A stretch of 5,188 nt of DNA from Candidatus Cloacimonadota bacterium (lineage in GTDB: Bacteria; Cloacimonadota; Cloacimonadia; Cloacimonadales; TCS61). Position 1 is the stretch's first letter. Every line of letters begins with the position of its first letter. The position numbers were made by a program, and so were the translations under genes. Positions 1-5,188 of this stretch are shown here, piece by piece. The stretch lies in NCBI GenBank assembly GCA_030628755.1, contig DAOVQH010000198.1, positions 1-5,188 of the forward strand, written 5' to 3'. A model generated the notes under the pieces. It ran no database searches, was not told the DNA's origin, and saw only the letters and a program-made list of their open reading frames with translations.

Positions 1-201
1 ACCAAGTTCGTTGAATTTGCCCAATAACCATTTTCGTTGCGGAAGTTTATCCAGATATTCTCGCGTAAACTTGTTCTGCTGTTCGTCCCATTCTTTTACT
101 TCCTCGCTGTCGTCATCTTCCAACCATTGATAATCGTCTTTGATTTCTTTTCCGTGCAAAGTTTCAATTATTGTTCTTTTTTCTGTTTTTGGATATTTCA
201 T
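1..201 (-). CDS. Prolyl oligopeptidase-type S9 serine peptidase, N-terminal fragment (cut by window edge)
   Basis: The minus strand is open from the window edge to a double ATG at 204-199, giving 67 codons from the second ATG. The peptide begins MKYPKTEKRTIIETLHGKEI and continues with DDYQWLEDDDSEEVKEWDEQ, then QNKFTREYLDKLPQRKW. This matches the conserved N-terminus of prolyl oligopeptidases (S9A), which typically read D-PYRWLED--S-E---W---QN--T--YL. Family members are about 700 residues long: a seven-bladed beta-propeller gates a C-terminal alpha/beta-hydrolase domain carrying the Ser-Asp-His triad, and they cut after proline in short peptides. The propeller and the catalytic domain lie outside the window, so activity cannot be judged. 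No signal peptide precedes the conserved block, which points to a cytoplasmic enzyme, although some relatives are exported. The gene is on the same strand as polA but 486 bases downstream of it, so co-transcription is uncertain. The family call is fairly secure; the exact substrate class is not. Confidence 0.85.
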   Translation of the reverse strand, partial: MKYPKTEKRTIIETLHGKEIKDDYQWLEDDDSEEVKEWDEQQNKFTREYLDKLPQRKWLLGKFNELG

Positions 202-206
202 CATCT

Positions 207-213
207 CTCCTTT
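207..213 (-). promoter_or_regulatory. Shine-Dalgarno site AAAGGAG of the S9 peptidase gene
   Basis: On the minus strand AAAGGAG is followed by AG and then two in-frame ATG codons. The gap is only 2 bases to the first ATG (204) and 5 bases to the second (201). Usual spacing is about 5 to 9, so the second ATG was chosen as the start. Using the first would add a single Met. Confidence 0.6.
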
Positions 214-220
214 TTTTGCC

Positions 221-250
221 ACTGATTTTCACTGACTAAAAACTGACTTC
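221..250. repeat. Degenerate 10-11 base direct repeat, ACTGA core
   Basis: ACTGA occurs at 221-225, 231-235 and 242-246, with starts 10 and 11 bases apart, in AT-rich sequence just upstream of the S9 peptidase start. It is the outermost part of the 205-689 spacer. No coding sense was found, and its function is unknown. Confidence 0.5.
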
Positions 251-256
251 TTTTGA

Positions 257-296
257 CAAGATTACAGGATCGGCAGGATTTATAAGATTTTCTTAT
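257..296. repeat. Degenerate 8-9 base direct repeat, CARGAT core, ending in a small hairpin
   Basis: CAAGAT (257), CAGGAT (265), CAGGAT (274) and TAAGAT (283) follow each other with starts 8, 9 and 9 bases apart. The last unit runs into an AT-rich hairpin, ATAAGA (282-287) with TCTTAT (291-296), around a TTT loop. This is simple-repeat-like non-coding DNA. The hairpin lacks a U-tract and is not a convincing terminator. Confidence 0.5.
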
Positions 297-300
297 GTTC

Positions 301-429
301 TTTCAACCGTCCTGGTTGGAACACTTGTTTTCATATTCCCCGAATGAACCGTAAATTCATCGGTTCGTTTTAAAGAATTTCTCTGACGGTAAACCGTTTT
401 CAAGGTTTGTTTCAAAGCAGGAGCTTTGA
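301..429. repeat. Cluster of four short hairpins with unrelated stems
   Basis: Four inverted repeats lie nearly end to end. CAACC/GGTTG (304-308 with 314-318) extends outward through a G-U pair. GAACCG/CGGTTC spans 346-351 with 361-366. ACGGT/ACCGT spans 386-390 with 393-397. TCAAAGC/GCTTTGA spans 412-418 with 423-429 and has an AGGA loop. Stem sequences differ from one hairpin to the next, so this is not one element repeated. Some arms can pair in a second way, for example ATGAA (344-348) with TTCAT (356-360). The region sits between the polA stop and the S9 peptidase start and has no coding potential that I can support. Confidence 0.6.
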
Positions 430-446
430 GTTACGATGCAAATTTA

Positions 447-495
447 CCTTCCGAAGCTTTCTTCTAATTTTTCTTACGTAAGAAGATTCGGAAGG
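447..495. repeat. Long inverted-repeat element A (TTCCGAA outer stem)
   Basis: CCTTCCGAA (447-455) pairs perfectly with TTCGGAAGG (487-495). Inside lies a perfect 14-base palindrome, TTCTTACGTAAGAA (471-484). Head and stem resemble elements B (509-559) and C (3609-3655). TGCAAAT occurs close to each side of the element (438-444 and 497-503) as a direct repeat, which could be a target duplication or chance. Confidence 0.65.
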
Positions 496-508
496 CTGCA
501 AATCTAAA

Positions 509-559
509 ACTTTCCGAATCTTAGTTGAAAGTACTCCTTCGTCTGAAGCTTCGGAAAGT
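509..559. repeat. Long inverted-repeat element B (TTCCGAA outer stem); possible weak polA terminator
   Basis: ACTTTCCGAA (509-518) pairs perfectly with TTCGGAAAGT (550-559), a 10-bp stem. An inner CTTC/GAAG pair (537-540 with 545-548) makes it a nested structure. It is 13 bases from element A. In the direction of polA transcription the stem is followed by a T-rich stretch (TTTAGATTT, 508 down to 500), so it could act as a weak terminator about 130 bases past the polA stop. The T-tract is broken by AG, so this role is doubtful. Confidence 0.6.
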
Positions 560-593
560 CGGTAACACAGAGAAAATCTCCTCTTGAAATTTA

Positions 594-627
594 TACGCCT
601 TAGGCGTAGGAGTCCGACTTTAGTCGG
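594..627. repeat. Two adjacent small hairpins downstream of polA
   Basis: TACGCC (594-599) pairs with GGCGTA (603-608) around TTA, and CCGAC (614-618) pairs with GTCGG (623-627) around TTTA. They are separated by five bases and have unrelated stems. Neither is followed by a U-tract on either strand, so they are not typical terminators. They belong to the same style of hairpin DNA as 301-559. Confidence 0.55.
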
Positions 628-653
628 GATGTGAGTTTCCCTTTAAATTCTTT

Positions 654-683
654 CAATCCATGTTTATCCGTGTGTATCTGTGA
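654..683. repeat. Three degenerate 10-base units, ATCC core, abutting the polA stop
   Basis: Units 654-663, 664-673 and 674-683 carry ATCC, ATCC and ATCT at exactly 10-base spacing, each followed by a TG-rich tail. On the minus strand this reads as CACAGAT / CACGGAT / CATGGAT. Similar ATCCGTGT-like intergenic strings are familiar from many bacterial genomes, but their function is not established. The array ends seven bases before the polA stop codon complement. Confidence 0.55.
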
Positions 684-689
684 GCTAAC

Positions 690-3410
690 TTAGTGCGCTT
701 CAAACCAATCTTTGCCAATTCCAATATCCACAGTGAGAGGAACAATATCGGAATATTTTTTCGGGAGTGCATTCTCCATTTCTGTAACGATCAGTTCTTT
801 TGCAAAATCGAGTCTCTCTTTTTTCACTTCAAATACAAGTTCATCATGAACCTGGATGATCATTTTTATGTCGGGATTATTTTTAATTTTCTCGTTCAAA
901 TTTATCATCGCTATTTTGATGATATCGGCAGCACTGCCCTGGATCGGCATGTTGGTAGCCACGCGTTCTGCTTCTCGCATCTGCATTTTATTGGAACTGT
1001 TCAGTTCTGGAAGATAAAGCTTTCTGTCAAAGATCGTGGAAACGTATCCATCTTTCCTTGCCTGCTCTATCCCGGATTCGATATAATCTTTTATTGTGGG
1101 AAATTTACTGAAATAATTCTCGATGAATTCTACAGCTTCTTTGCGGGAAATATCCAGTTCATTTTTAATGCGGTGCGGACCCATCCCATATATCAGACCG
1201 AAATTGATGATCTTGGCGTAACGACGTTGATTAGATGTAACTTGTTCTTTTGTAATATCAAAGATAATACTTGCAGTTTCCTGGTGAATGTCCTGGTGAC
1301 TTTTAAATGCATTTATCATTCTTTTATCTCTGGAAAGAATTGCCAGTATCCTTAGTTCAATCTGGGAATAATCTGCAGCGAGAATAACTTTATCTTTACT
1401 CTCTGTAACAAATGCGTTCCGAATTTCTTTGCCCAGCTCGGTTCGAATAGGAATGTTCTGCATGTTTGGATTTGAACTTGATAACCTTCCTGTAGAAGCA
1501 ACGGTTTGATTGAAGGAAGAATGCACCCGTCCTGTTTTTGGATTTACCAGGTTTGGCAATGCTGTAACATAAGTAGATTCCAATTTAGTTAGCTGACGAT
1601 ATTCCATCAAAAACCTGGCAATTTCATATTTTGTCGATAATATTTCCAGAACTGAAATATCTGTTGAGTAACCTGTTTTTGTTTTCTTGGTGGGTTCGAT
1701 TCCCAGATCTTCAAAAAGCACTTTTGCCAATTGTTGGGGAGAGTTCAGATTGAACTGAGAGCCGGCAATTTCATAAATTTCCCGGGTTAGTTCACCGATC
1801 CTTTTCTGGTTACGTTTAGAAATCTTCGCTAATATTTTCGTATCGATCTTCACTCCGTTCAATTCCATTTTTGCCAGCGAGCGAAAGAGCGGCATTTCTA
1901 TTTCTTCAAAAAGTTCTTTTAAATTTCCCTGCGATAATTTCTTAGAATAAATTTCATAAAGTCGGAAAGTGACATTTGCATCTTCTGCCGAGTATTCAGC
2001 AGCTTGATCTACAGACACCATATCGAACGTTATCTGCTTCTTTCCTTTGCCGATAAGATCAGAAAGCGGGATCATTTCGTGGTGCAGTTCACGTTTACTG
2101 CAGGCAGCCAGTGCATGACGCGAAGTGGGATTGAGCAGGTAATCGGCTATCATTGTATCGAATACTTCATTTTCTATTTCCCAGCCTGCATTCTGCAAAA
2201 CCATAAAATCATATTTGATGTTGTGTGCTATCAGCAGCTTGCCCAGAAAATTCTTTTTCAATTCTTCCAGTACTATTTTTTTTGGCACATTTTCCGCCAT
2301 CTGATGAGCAATGGAAATGTAATAAGCTTCATCATTTTGAGCGCAGAGTGAGATTCCCACCAGTTCTGCCAGCAGCGGATCAGTGGAAGTGGTTTCTGTA
2401 TCGATGGCAACTACATCTTTTCTTTTCAATTCCTGCAGCATTTTTTGAAAATCTTCTTCGTTATCGATAAGAACTGTTTCGAATTGTAGAGACCTTGCTT
2501 CTTCCGCAAAATCGAACTCTGCTTTGAATTCCTTTTTAACAGCCGGCTCTTCACTCACTGCAATCTTCTTAAGTATCGAGTTCAGTTCATATTCTTTCAG
2601 GAAATTTACGGCATTTTTCAACTTGCTTTTATCGAACAGGAACGTTCTGTCATCTGCAATTTCCAGCGGTACATCCCGCACAATAGCAGCCAGCTTTCTG
2701 GAAAGAAAAGCATCTTTTTTAGATTCTTTCAGCTTTGAACGTGTTCCTTCCGCAGATATATTATCTAAGTTTTCGTAAATATTCTCCAGAGTTCCGAATT
2801 CCTGCAGAAGTTTGGCTGCACCTTTGGGTCCAATGCCACGAACACCGGGAATGTTATCGGCACTGTCACCACAGATAGCAAGGTAATCTACGAACTGCTC
2901 TGGTTTGAGTCCGTATTTTTCGATAACACCATCAAAATCGGTAACCTTTTCTTTGGATGGATCGTAAAGCGTAACCTGCTCATCCACGATCTGGGCGAAA
3001 TCTTTATCACCGGTTACTATAATAACATCGAATTTATCTTTATACTTCTCTGCCAGCGTTGCCAGCACATCATCGGCTTCATATCCTGCTTTTGAGATCT
3101 CCGGGATACCGATGAGTTCAAAGAATTCTTTTATAGGTTCAACCTGAGCATGCAATTCTTCCGGTGCCGGTGGACGGTTCGCTTTGTAAGTATCGGTTAT
3201 TTCGTGCCGGAAGGTTTTCTCCCGACGGTCGAACGAGATGGCAACATGTTGCAAATTGTATCTTCCCACCATTCGCAAAAAAGCACTGATCGTGCCGTAG
3301 ATGGCGCTGGTGTTAAATCCTTTGCTGTTGTATAATGGATTACGGATAAAGGCAAAGAACGAACGGTAGATAAGCGCCGTGCCATCGATTAGAAAGAGTT
3401 TGTTTTGCAT
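690..3410 (-). CDS. polA: DNA polymerase I, full length with 5' nuclease, proofreading and polymerase domains
   Basis: This family A DNA polymerase fills gaps in excision repair and removes RNA primers from Okazaki fragments. At 906 residues it is close to E. coli Pol I (928). The 5' nuclease (about 1-285) keeps its metal ligands: D9, D61, E111/D113/D114 in YEADD, D135/D137 in TGDKD and D182/D185 in GDSADN, followed by a helix-hairpin-helix (GIGPKGAAKLL, 192-202). The 3'-5' exonuclease (about 310-490) looks active: D337/E339 (Exo I), D401 in HNIKYD (Exo II), Y473/D477 in YSAED (Exo III). In the polymerase, motif A has D680 in ADYSQIELR, the O helix runs R729, K733, F737, Y741 (RRYAKIINFGLIYG), and motif C has QVHDE at 853-857. 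F737 matches E. coli F762, the dideoxynucleotide-discriminating form. The ATG at 3410 has a GGAG (3417-3420) six bases upstream. The gene stands alone: the SPOR gene is divergent and the S9 gene lies 486 bases downstream. Nothing is truncated or missing. Confidence 0.98.
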   Translation of the reverse strand: MQNKLFLIDGTALIYRSFFAFIRNPLYNSKGFNTSAIYGTISAFLRMVGRYNLQHVAISFDRREKTFRHEITDTYKANRPPAPEELHAQVEPIKEFFELIGIPEISKAGYEADDVLATLAEKYKDKFDVIIVTGDKDFAQIVDEQVTLYDPSKEKVTDFDGVIEKYGLKPEQFVDYLAICGDSADNIPGVRGIGPKGAAKLLQEFGTLENIYENLDNISAEGTRSKLKESKKDAFLSRKLAAIVRDVPLEIADDRTFLFDKSKLKNAVNFLKEYELNSILKKIAVSEEPAVKKEFKAEFDFAEEARSLQFETVLIDNEEDFQKMLQELKRKDVVAIDTETTSTDPLLAELVGISLCAQNDEAYYISIAHQMAENVPKKIVLEELKKNFLGKLLIAHNIKYDFMVLQNAGWEIENEVFDTMIADYLLNPTSRHALAACSKRELHHEMIPLSDLIGKGKKQITFDMVSVDQAAEYSAEDANVTFRLYEIYSKKLSQGNLKELFEEIEMPLFRSLAKMELNGVKIDTKILAKISKRNQKRIGELTREIYEIAGSQFNLNSPQQLAKVLFEDLGIEPTKKTKTGYSTDISVLEILSTKYEIARFLMEYRQLTKLESTYVTALPNLVNPKTGRVHSSFNQTVASTGRLSSSNPNMQNIPIRTELGKEIRNAFVTESKDKVILAADYSQIELRILAILSRDKRMINAFKSHQDIHQETASIIFDITKEQVTSNQRRYAKIINFGLIYGMGPHRIKNELDISRKEAVEFIENYFSKFPTIKDYIESGIEQARKDGYVSTIFDRKLYLPELNSSNKMQMREAERVATNMPIQGSAADIIKIAMINLNEKIKNNPDIKMIIQVHDELVFEVKKERLDFAKELIVTEMENALPKKYSDIVPLTVDIGIGKDWFEAH

Positions 3411-3425
3411 AAAAATCTCCGTTTT

Positions 3426-3534
3426 TTTCGACTCGTAAGAGAAACGACGAGTCGAAACTAAGAAATTCTCGAGTCGTCGCTTGACTTATGAAATTATTTT
3501 CTTTCATCAGGATCATTTCTTCCTTACGACTCGA
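3426..3534. repeat. Four alternating copies of CGACTCG/CGAGTCG in the polA leader
   Basis: CGACTCG lies at 3429-3435 and 3527-3533, and its complement CGAGTCG at 3448-3454 and 3470-3476. The first pair forms a perfect 10-bp stem (3426-3435 with 3448-3457) around a 12-base loop. The second pair forms a 9-bp stem (3469-3477 with 3526-3534) around a 48-base loop. Copies can also pair across the two sets, so alternative folds are possible. In polA mRNA the first stem would end five bases before the GGAG ribosome binding site. On the polA strand it is followed by A residues, so it is not a terminator. A regulatory role (leader structure, protein operator) is possible but not shown. Confidence 0.65.
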
Positions 3535-3608
3535 AAATGATTCCCGATATCTTTTTTGAAGTATAATGCAAATGTGTCTATTATTTTTTGAAAATTATCT
3601 CTTCTGCT

Positions 3609-3655
3609 CTTTCCGAAGCTTCCGTCGGTAGCCGGACACTGTCCGCTTCGGAAAG
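3609..3655. repeat. Long inverted-repeat element C (TTCCGAA outer stem)
   Basis: CTTTCCGAAGC (3609-3619) pairs perfectly with GCTTCGGAAAG (3645-3655), an 11-bp stem. Within the 25-base interior, GGAC (3634-3637) pairs with GTCC (3641-3644) around ACT. The head CTTTCCGAAGCTTC matches the reverse complement of element B for 14 bases and element A closely, so the same element family lies on both sides of polA. The interior differs in all three copies. Confidence 0.65.
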
Positions 3656-3672
3656 CAATAATTTCTTTCAGT

Positions 3673-3792
3673 TGGTTCATCCTTCCAGGTTGAACCACGC
3701 CTTTAATTCGAACCATCGTGGTTTGAAATACAGGCAGATCGATGATCTGACACTACACTTCTTAGCATATTCCCATCCGGCAGCTGCCGGAT
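3673..3792. repeat. Cluster of four hairpins with unrelated stems, ending in an 18-base perfect palindrome
   Basis: TGGTTCA/TGAACCA spans 3673-3679 with 3691-3697. AACCA/TGGTT spans 3711-3715 with 3719-3723; its right arm can instead pair with AACCACG at 3693-3699. CAGATC/GATCTG spans 3735-3740 with 3744-3749 around GAT. ATCCGGCAG/CTGCCGGAT is a perfect 18-base palindrome at 3775-3792. The style matches the hairpin cluster at 301-429, including the GGTT/AACC arms. None is followed by a U-tract on either strand. I see no gene here. Confidence 0.6.
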
Positions 3793-3800
3793 CCCGTTAA

Positions 3801-4032
3801 ATCAAGTCCTGCAGATGAAATTTACCCAATTTATTGCCAACAATTTTATTTTCAAAATATTTTTATTGCCAAAAAAATTCAGATGTTTTCTTTTCACATC
3901 AGGAAGATTATTATGATATTATATCATTGGGGATTATAATGTTGTAATAATATTAAATTTATGGAATTATGAATTTAAAGTTTTAATGAAATTTAATAAA
4001 AGTCAATTTATGTATAATTTTAAGGTTAGATC
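3801..4032. other. AT-rich upstream region of the SPOR gene, no gene
   Basis: This stretch is strikingly AT-rich compared with the hairpin cluster before it, with long A/T runs and no supportable reading frame. It is the likely promoter and leader region of the SPOR protein gene. Two perfect TATAAT hexamers are present on the plus strand, at 3935-3940 and 4013-4018. The second is too close to the start codon to leave a normal ribosome binding site in the transcript. Confidence 0.5.
3913..3940 (+). promoter_or_regulatory. Possible promoter of the SPOR gene: AT-rich palindrome next to a TATAAT box
   Basis: ATGATAT (3913-3919) and ATATCAT (3921-3927) form a perfect inverted repeat around one base. 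TATAAT follows at 3935-3940, which would place the transcript start near 3947 and give a leader of roughly 85 bases. No good -35 hexamer stands about 17 bases upstream; the palindrome itself occupies that place. If the promoter is real, the palindrome could be an operator or activator site. This is a weak call based on composition and position. Confidence 0.25.
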
Positions 4033-5188
4033 ATGAGAAAAATTTCTGCTCTTATTGTACTTATTATTGCCATCGCTGCTCTTATCATGATTATTGGATT
4101 TGTAATTGCAAGTGTAATTCATAAATATAAAAGTGTGTCAGACGAAAGACTGCTCGCTGAACAACCTGATACCCTAAAAGTATCGCAACTCGAAGAAGAT
4201 TACCTTCCTGAATATGAAGAGATTTTCGCTCTCCAGATCTTCGCCAGTAACAAGTATTCCAAAGTAGAACACCTGATGAATAAACTGAAAAAAGCTGGAT
4301 ACAAAACAAAGATTTCCAAACTGAAAAAAGAAGGTGAGATAATCTACCGTTTACGTTTGGAAGGTTTGTACCAAGAAGATGAAGCCATTACACTCGGGGA
4401 TGAACTAAAAAAGAAATACCCATCTATTGAAAGTTGCTGGTTAGATGAAATTGAAACCGAATATGCACAAGTCGAGATACCTGAAATAAAAAAAGAAGAA
4501 AAAGAAATAATTTCCGAGATACTACATGAAGAAACTATTACAGAAAAGAAGAAACTCAAAGAATTCGAAATACAAATTATGGCAAGCGGAGATTATTCAA
4601 AAGTAGAAGAAGTAAAAAGCCGTCTGGAAAAGATCGGTTACAAAACGAAAATACTAACTCTGACAAAAGGAAGTAATATTATTTATCGTTTAAGATTACG
4701 TGGATTATACCCCGAAGAAGAAGCTACAACTCTCGGTAATAAAATAATTAAGGATTCTCCACTTATTACTGAATATTGGTTGGATGAGATCAAGGAAGGT
4801 AAAAGTGTTCCTACTACTACACCTATCGTAAGTAAGAAAGAAACCATAACCACCAGAGATACAGGCAAAAAAGAGTTCGAGATCCAGATTCTGGCTAACC
4901 GCGACCGGTCAGTTATGGAAAAAAGAAAGAAAGATTTACAGCGATTTGGCTATGATTCAAAGATTTCTTCAACAACTGTAAAAGGTGTTAGGTATTACAG
5001 GTTAAGATTGGCAGATGTTTATACCCATTCTGAAGCAAATAGAATTGGCGAAAAACTTAAAGAAGATGTGAAATTTATCAATGATTTCTGGATTGTGAAA
5101 AAGGGTAAACAGCAGACCCAAACTTACATCGAAGAAAAAGACGAATCTCTGACTGAACCGATCGTAACCTCAATGGACCCGAAGTACC
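4033..5188 (+). CDS. Membrane-anchored protein with three tandem SPOR-like domains (3' end beyond window)
   Basis: The ATG at 4033 has AAGG (4022-4025) seven bases upstream; 385 codons are open to the window edge. Residues 5-29 form one strongly hydrophobic helix without a clear cleavage site, so it is probably a signal anchor. The flanking charges (R2, K3 against H30, K31, K33) give no strong topology signal. A short acidic stretch follows, then three similar domains of about 76 residues at 64-140, 177-253 and 281-356. Each reads F-x-x-Q-I near the start, then GY at 89/202/306, YRLRL at 105/218/322, a (G)LY/VY segment with acidic residues, and a Trp at 136/249/353. This order matches the SPOR fold (Q-V/I strand, helix, Y-R-V-R strand, helix). 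SPOR domains typically bind glycan strands lacking stem peptides, often at the division septum. Linkers 141-176 and 254-280 are Lys/Glu and Thr/Ser/Lys rich. No gene name is assigned; cell-wall binding is inferred from the fold. Confidence 0.75.
   Translation, partial: MRKISALIVLIIAIAALIMIIGFVIASVIHKYKSVSDERLLAEQPDTLKVSQLEEDYLPEYEEIFALQIFASNKYSKVEHLMNKLKKAGYKTKISKLKKEGEIIYRLRLEGLYQEDEAITLGDELKKKYPSIESCWLDEIETEYAQVEIPEIKKEEKEIISEILHEETITEKKKLKEFEIQIMASGDYSKVEEVKSRLEKIGYKTKILTLTKGSNIIYRLRLRGLYPEEEATTLGNKIIKDSPLITEYWLDEIKEGKSVPTTTPIVSKKETITTRDTGKKEFEIQILANRDRSVMEKRKKDLQRFGYDSKISSTTVKGVRYYRLRLADVYTHSEANRIGEKLKEDVKFINDFWIVKKGKQQTQTYIEEKDESLTEPIVTSMDPKY
4222..5100 (+). repeat. Three coding repeats (SPOR-like units) within the membrane protein gene
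   Basis: Unit 1 covers 4222-4452, unit 2 4561-4791 and unit 3 4873-5100. By hand alignment without gaps, units 1 and 2 share 44 of 76 residues, and units 2 and 3 share about 29 of 75. Units 1 and 2 therefore look like the more recent duplication. The YRLRL strand is identical in all three, while the segment before it varies freely. Further units could follow beyond the window. Confidence 0.8.

Noticed and set aside
37..225. 62-codon plus-strand frame at the left edge, with a hydrophobic Phe-rich translation
   Set aside because: It overlaps the S9 peptidase N-terminus on the other strand; the peptidase frame has clear family motifs and a ribosome binding site.
301..627. CRISPR array
   Set aside because: There is no constant repeat with regular spacers; each hairpin has its own stem and spacing is irregular.
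594..627. Intrinsic terminator for polA
   Set aside because: The hairpins are short and no U-tract follows them on the polA strand. Element B (509-559) is a slightly better but still weak candidate.
693..1355. 220-codon plus-strand reading frame antisense to polA
   Set aside because: It lies wholly inside polA on the opposite strand, and its translation is rich in Phe, Cys and His with no recognisable family, as expected for a shadow frame.
3411..3600. Known riboswitch or RNA-thermometer in the polA leader
   Set aside because: Stems exist but no conserved core of a known riboswitch class was recognised; a covariance-model search would be needed to claim one.
3513..3800. Short overlapping frames on both strands between polA and the SPOR gene
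   Set aside because: They run across inverted repeats, lack convincing ribosome binding sites and give no recognisable protein.
4013..4018. TATAAT as the -10 box of the SPOR gene
   Set aside because: Transcription would start near 4025, cutting off the AAGG ribosome binding site at 4022-4025, and no -35 element is seen.
4091..4868. Minus-strand frames opposite the SPOR gene with Ser/hydrophobic-rich translations
   Set aside because: They mirror the Lys/Glu-rich coding strand of the SPOR protein, whose repeated domain structure shows which strand is real.

Overview
The window comes from an AT-rich bacterial chromosome. It holds one complete gene and two genes cut by the window edges. The complete gene is DNA polymerase I (polA, 690-3410, minus strand). 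Left of it, on the same strand, lies the N-terminal end of a prolyl oligopeptidase-type S9 serine peptidase (1-201). Right of it, on the opposite strand, lies the first 385 codons of a membrane-anchored protein with three SPOR-like domains (4033 to the window end). Gene layout, the SPOR protein and the style of intergenic repeat suggest a Gram-negative-type bacterium, perhaps of the FCB superphylum. Cloacimonadota is one candidate. This placement is inference; no taxonomic marker in the window settles it.

Region by region: 1-204 is the peptidase start. 205-689 is a 485-base non-coding gap packed with short inverted repeats and bordered by degenerate repeats of 8 to 11 bases. 690-3410 is polA. 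3411-4032 is a 622-base divergent gap: its first two thirds again carry hairpins, and its last third is very AT-rich and probably holds the promoter of the SPOR gene. 4033-5188 is the SPOR gene, still open at the edge.

The three genes do not form an obvious pathway. PolA does DNA repair and Okazaki-fragment processing, the S9 peptidase cleaves peptides, and the SPOR protein probably binds cell-wall glycan. They look like independent transcription units separated by repeat-rich spacers. The most notable features are the three-SPOR architecture and the non-coding DNA on both sides of polA. That DNA contains at least fifteen short hairpins, most with unrelated stems. Three larger ones share a TTCCGAA/TTCGGAA outer stem, and the polA leader carries four alternating copies of CGACTCG/CGAGTCG. 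No RNA gene, CRISPR array, insertion sequence or phage gene was seen.
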